Assembly (NCBI RefSeq): GCF_003702045.1
Contig: NZ_RBTP01000076.1
Span: 359,684-423,683, forward strand
DNA length: 64,000 nucleotides
Source: Pseudomonas viridiflava
GTDB taxonomy: Bacteria; Pseudomonadota; Gammaproteobacteria; Pseudomonadales; Pseudomonadaceae
Direction of reading: 5' to 3'
The notes under the pieces were generated by a model that searched no databases, had not been told where the DNA came from, and was given only the letters and a program-made list of their open reading frames with translations. Of the stretch, positions 61,861 to 64,000 are shown piece by piece. How positions within the stretch are numbered: position 1 is the stretch's first letter; every line of letters starts with the position of its first letter. The position numbers and the translations under genes are program-made.

Positions 61861-62340
61861 TCAGTCGCGCGATAAGAGGCGCGGGGCAAGCTCTTTAAGT
61901 GCGCGTCGATACACCTCGCGCTTGAATGTCACCACCTGGCCTAGCGGATACCAATAGCTGACCCAACGCCAGCCATCGAACTCCGGTTTCCCGGTCAGAT
62001 CCATCCGCACCCGCTGCTCGTTGGAGATCAGGCGCAGGAGAAACCATTTCTGTTTTTGACCGATGCACAGCGGTTGGCTATGGGTACGGACAAGGCGTTG
62101 CGGCAGACGATAACGCAACCAGCCCCGAGTGCAGGCAAGTATTTGCACATCATGTCGTTCAAGCCCGACTTCTTCATTCAACTCACGGTACAGCGCGTCT
62201 TCCGGCGTTTCCTGTGGGTTGATTCCCCCTTGCGGAAACTGCCAGGCATCCTGGTTGATACGCCGGGCCCATAGGACCTGACCAGCATCGTTTGTCAGAA
62301 TAATCCCGACATTAGGACGGAAACCATCGGGGTCGATCAC
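61861..62340 (-). CDS. rppH: RNA pyrophosphohydrolase RppH
   Basis: This 159-residue Nudix enzyme converts the 5' triphosphate of mRNA to monophosphate, which opens it to RNase E decay. The Nudix box is GGINPQETPEDALYRELNEEVGL, and the family start IDPDGFRPNVGIILTN is present. The start is GTG at 62340 with GAGG eight bases upstream; the longer frame to 62382 adds residues not seen in the family. It heads the rppH-ptsP operon and is divergent from the HAD gene. Confidence 0.95.
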   Translation of the reverse strand: MIDPDGFRPNVGIILTNDAGQVLWARRINQDAWQFPQGGINPQETPEDALYRELNEEVGLERHDVQILACTRGWLRYRLPQRLVRTHSQPLCIGQKQKWFLLRLISNEQRVRMDLTGKPEFDGWRWVSYWYPLGQVVTFKREVYRRALKELAPRLLSRD

Positions 62341-62482
62341 GGCAACAACCTCGCAGACGCATGTCGCCGCATTGTTCCACAAAGCCGATCAAACCGGCAA
62401 CGAGGCTTATCACCTTATGTGAAGACTTGTGAAAACCTCGTATTCTGACGCTCTTTTTTCAGCTAATTCAGCGAGTAACCGC

Positions 62483-63139
62483 ATGCGCCTGGCTCTATTC
62501 GACCTCGACAACACGCTTCTGGGTGGCGACAGCGATCACGCTTGGGGTGATTACCTGTGCCGACGTGGCATTCTCGATACCGCGACGTACAAGACGCGCA
62601 ACGACGAGTTCTATCAGGATTACCTGGCCGGAACGCTAAACATGACCGAGTACCTGAACTTCACGCTGGAGATTCTGGGGGCTACCGATATGGATCAGTT
62701 GGCGCAATGGCATCGCGAGTTCATGCGCGATTGCATCGAACCGATCATGCTGCCCAAAGCGCTGGAGCTGATCGCCAAGCACCGCGAGGCGGGTGACAAA
62801 CTGGTGGTAATCACCGCCACCAACCGTTTCGTGACAGCACCCATCGTGGAACGGCTGGGCATCGAGACGCTGCTGGCGACTGAGTGCGAGATGATCGATG
62901 GTCGTTATACCGGCCGTACCACGGGCATTCCGTGCTTCCGTGAAGGCAAGGTCACGCGGCTCAACCTGTGGCTGGAGGAGAATGCATTCAGCCTTGAGGA
63001 CAGCTATTTCTACAGCGATTCGATGAACGACCTGCCGCTACTGGAGCAAGTAGCCAACCCAGTGGCGGTCGACCCCGACCCGAAACTGCGCGCCGAAGCC
63101 GAGCAGCGCGGCTGGCCGGTCATCACACTGCGCCATTGA
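62483..63139 (+). CDS. HAD-IB family hydrolase
   Basis: This cytoplasmic phosphatase of 218 residues is in the SerB-like HAD-IB group. Motif I is FDLDNTLLGGDSD, motif II VVITATN and motif III/IV FYSDSMNDLPLL. The cap region (about 20-95) is helical. The gene at this place in pseudomonads has, as far as I recall, been connected with histidinol-phosphate phosphatase activity; I cannot confirm that from sequence. I use the ATG at 62483, which gives the family start MRLALFDLDNT; the frame is open from 62429. Confidence 0.88.
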   Translation: MRLALFDLDNTLLGGDSDHAWGDYLCRRGILDTATYKTRNDEFYQDYLAGTLNMTEYLNFTLEILGATDMDQLAQWHREFMRDCIEPIMLPKALELIAKHREAGDKLVVITATNRFVTAPIVERLGIETLLATECEMIDGRYTGRTTGIPCFREGKVTRLNLWLEENAFSLEDSYFYSDSMNDLPLLEQVANPVAVDPDPKLRAEAEQRGWPVITLRH

Positions 63140-63151
63140 TTCAAGGGTGAC

Positions 63152-63580
63152 TCACGCCGGCTTGAAGCCCATCAAGCCGGCGATCACGACAAAACTCACC
63201 ACGCTGACCACTGCCAGCGCCAAGGTGAAACCGCGTCGGTCCGTTCTGGAGCCCAGGCGCAGACGATTGAGCCTTGCCACCAGCCAGACCCAGCTGAACA
63301 AGCCCAGGGTGTAGAGCACGCTGCTGCTCAGCACCCAGGTCTGCCCCAGCGACAGACCCAACGAGTGCACCAGCCACCAGCCGCTGAACGGCAGAATCGC
63401 CAGACACACCGCCATCAGCAGCCAGAAAAACAGCAGCGGGCGCTTGAGCAGCCGGGTCTGGATGGTTGCATCCCCTTCGAGGCGCACCTTGATGACGCCA
63501 CTGGCCAGCACCAGAACGCTGAGCAGCAATAACGTGATGGCAGCGATGTGTAGGGTTTTCAGGGCGGTGATGGATTCCAT
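63152..63580 (-). CDS. DUF2269-family integral membrane protein
   Basis: This membrane protein of 142 residues has four predicted helices (about 8-27, 45-65, 80-100 and 118-138). The start LKTLHIAAITLLLLSVLVLASG and the SGWWLVHSLGLSLGQTWVLSS segment match the DUF2269 family, whose function is unknown; a His near residue 11 is conserved in the family. GGAAG before the ATG supports the start. It converges with the HAD gene with only 12 bases between. Confidence 0.82.
   Translation of the reverse strand: MESITALKTLHIAAITLLLLSVLVLASGVIKVRLEGDATIQTRLLKRPLLFFWLLMAVCLAILPFSGWWLVHSLGLSLGQTWVLSSSVLYTLGLFSWVWLVARLNRLRLGSRTDRRGFTLALAVVSVVSFVVIAGLMGFKPA
63155..63182. terminator. Hairpin at the convergent ends of the HAD and DUF2269 genes
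   Basis: CGCCGGCTTGA and TCAAGCCGGCG are perfect 11-base arms with a 6-base loop, 16 bases after the HAD stop and inside the last codons of the DUF2269 gene. No T run follows on either strand, so it is a likely transcript-end stem but not a textbook terminator. Confidence 0.5.
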
Positions 63581-63647
63581 CGCGGGTCTTCCTCTTGAAT
63601 CGGGGCGGAAAGAGTCTAGCAGTTAGAGCGGCGTTAACAGGCCAATT

Positions 63648-63725
63648 GGGGATGCATGCCCCCGCAGAGCGTGGGCACGATCATTAGCCTCATTTGATCG
63701 TTCCTCACGCTCCGCGTCCCGGGGC
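63648..63725. repeat. Dispersed palindromic repeat, GATCGT..CCACGCTC family
   Basis: GCAGAGCGTGGGCACGATCA is followed by TTGATCGTTCCTCACGCTCC and GCGTCCCGGGGC. It ends at the ilvA stop codon. Confidence 0.7.
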
Positions 63726-63726
63726 G

Positions 63727-64000
63727 TTAGCCCAGAAACAACCGATACGCCGGGTTATCGCTCTCATCCCAATACGGATAGCCAATCTCGGTCAGGGCCT
63801 GGCTGACCAGGTGCCGCTCATCCTCGGGCACCACCAGCCCCGCCACGACCCGCCCATCCGCTGCGCCGTGGTTGCGGTAGTGGAACATCGAAATGGTCCA
63901 GCGTCCGCCCAGGCGGTTGAGAAAGTTGAAGAGCGCGCCGGGGCGTTCGGGGAATTCGAAGCGCAGCACCACTTCATCGCTGACCCGCTCGGAGTGCCCG
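63727..64000 (-). CDS. ilvA: Threonine ammonia-lyase (biosynthetic), C-terminal part
   Basis: This is the 3' end of the enzyme that deaminates threonine to 2-oxobutanoate for isoleucine synthesis; the gene continues beyond the right edge. Visible are the last about 90 residues of the ACT-like regulatory domain: FEFPERPGALFNFLNRLGG, ISMFHYRNHGAADGRVVAGL and IGYPYWDESDNPAYRLFLG at the C-terminus, which match IlvA. In the family isoleucine inhibits and valine activates through this region. The frame is open to the right edge, so the internal Met at 63972 is not the start. Confidence 0.9.
   Translation of the reverse strand, partial: GHSERVSDEVVLRFEFPERPGALFNFLNRLGGRWTISMFHYRNHGAADGRVVAGLVVPEDERHLVSQALTEIGYPYWDESDNPAYRLFLG

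Noticed and set aside
1..64000. tRNA, rRNA, CRISPR array, prophage or intact IS element
   Set aside because: I looked for cloverleaf ends, regularly spaced direct repeats, integrase or phage structural genes and complete transposases and found none; the only transposase is the broken RAYT at 40006-40581.

Overview
The window is chromosomal DNA of a fluorescent Pseudomonas, most likely of the P. syringae group. The evidence is the GC-rich codon use, the dispersed P. syringae-type palindromic repeats, and gene blocks that match my memory of Pseudomonas order: glnL-glnG (ntrBC), the sulfate block cysA-cysW-cysT-sbp-oscA followed by a GGDEF/EAL gene and desA, and the thyA-lgt / ptsP-rppH / HAD / ilvA block. 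No tRNA, rRNA, CRISPR array, prophage or intact insertion sequence was seen.

Layout. 1-1.8 kb: end of glnL and all of glnG (nitrogen control). 2-9 kb: aldo/keto reductase, sulfonate-type binding protein, FMN monooxygenase, and a TonB-dependent receptor divergent from a LacI regulator with a perfect palindromic operator between them. 9-16 kb: choline transporter betT, serine acetyltransferase, then the D-cysteine/cystine operon dcyD-tcyJ-tcyL-tcyN with a clear terminator. 16.6-17.4 kb: an unrecognised protein made of two related domains. 17.7-24.9 kb: an organosulfur operon of two SfnB/DszC-like flavin oxygenases, a DszA-like monooxygenase and a MetQNI-type ABC transporter, followed by a methyltransferase. 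25-30.4 kb: a TriABC-type efflux system with two membrane-fusion lipoproteins. 30.5-32.4 kb: an orphan RHS-core gene preceded by a frameshifted small ORF and a strongly structured candidate leader RNA. 32.4-36.2 kb: a sulfonate/sulfate-ester ABC operon with a TauD-family dioxygenase. 36.6-39.7 kb: an autotransporter carrying a class A acid phosphatase. 39.7-40.7 kb: a decayed RAYT transposase flanked by its repeats. 40.7-47.8 kb: an orphan MetQ, a sigma54-activator-like protein with an unusual GAFTGA loop, an alpha/beta hydrolase, an ACS-family MFS transporter, AraC and Crp regulators and an Mpo1-like membrane protein. 47.9-52 kb: sulfate ABC transporter and oscA. 52-56.6 kb: two c-di-GMP proteins flanking a desaturase. 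56.8-64 kb: housekeeping genes.

Roughly half of the genes between 3 and 52 kb handle sulfur: sulfate, sulfonate/sulfate ester, cystine, D-cysteine and probably methylated organosulfur compounds. Several of these operons share an AT-rich TTARGGNATAT-like element or an inverted repeat upstream, which I take as a candidate binding site of a sulfur-starvation regulator (CysB or similar). Two repeat families, a REPIN type (GTGGGAG...CTCCCAC) and a GATCGTTCCCACGCTC type, occupy many intergenic gaps. The best lead for something undescribed is the minus-strand structured RNA at about 31.86-32.07 kb.
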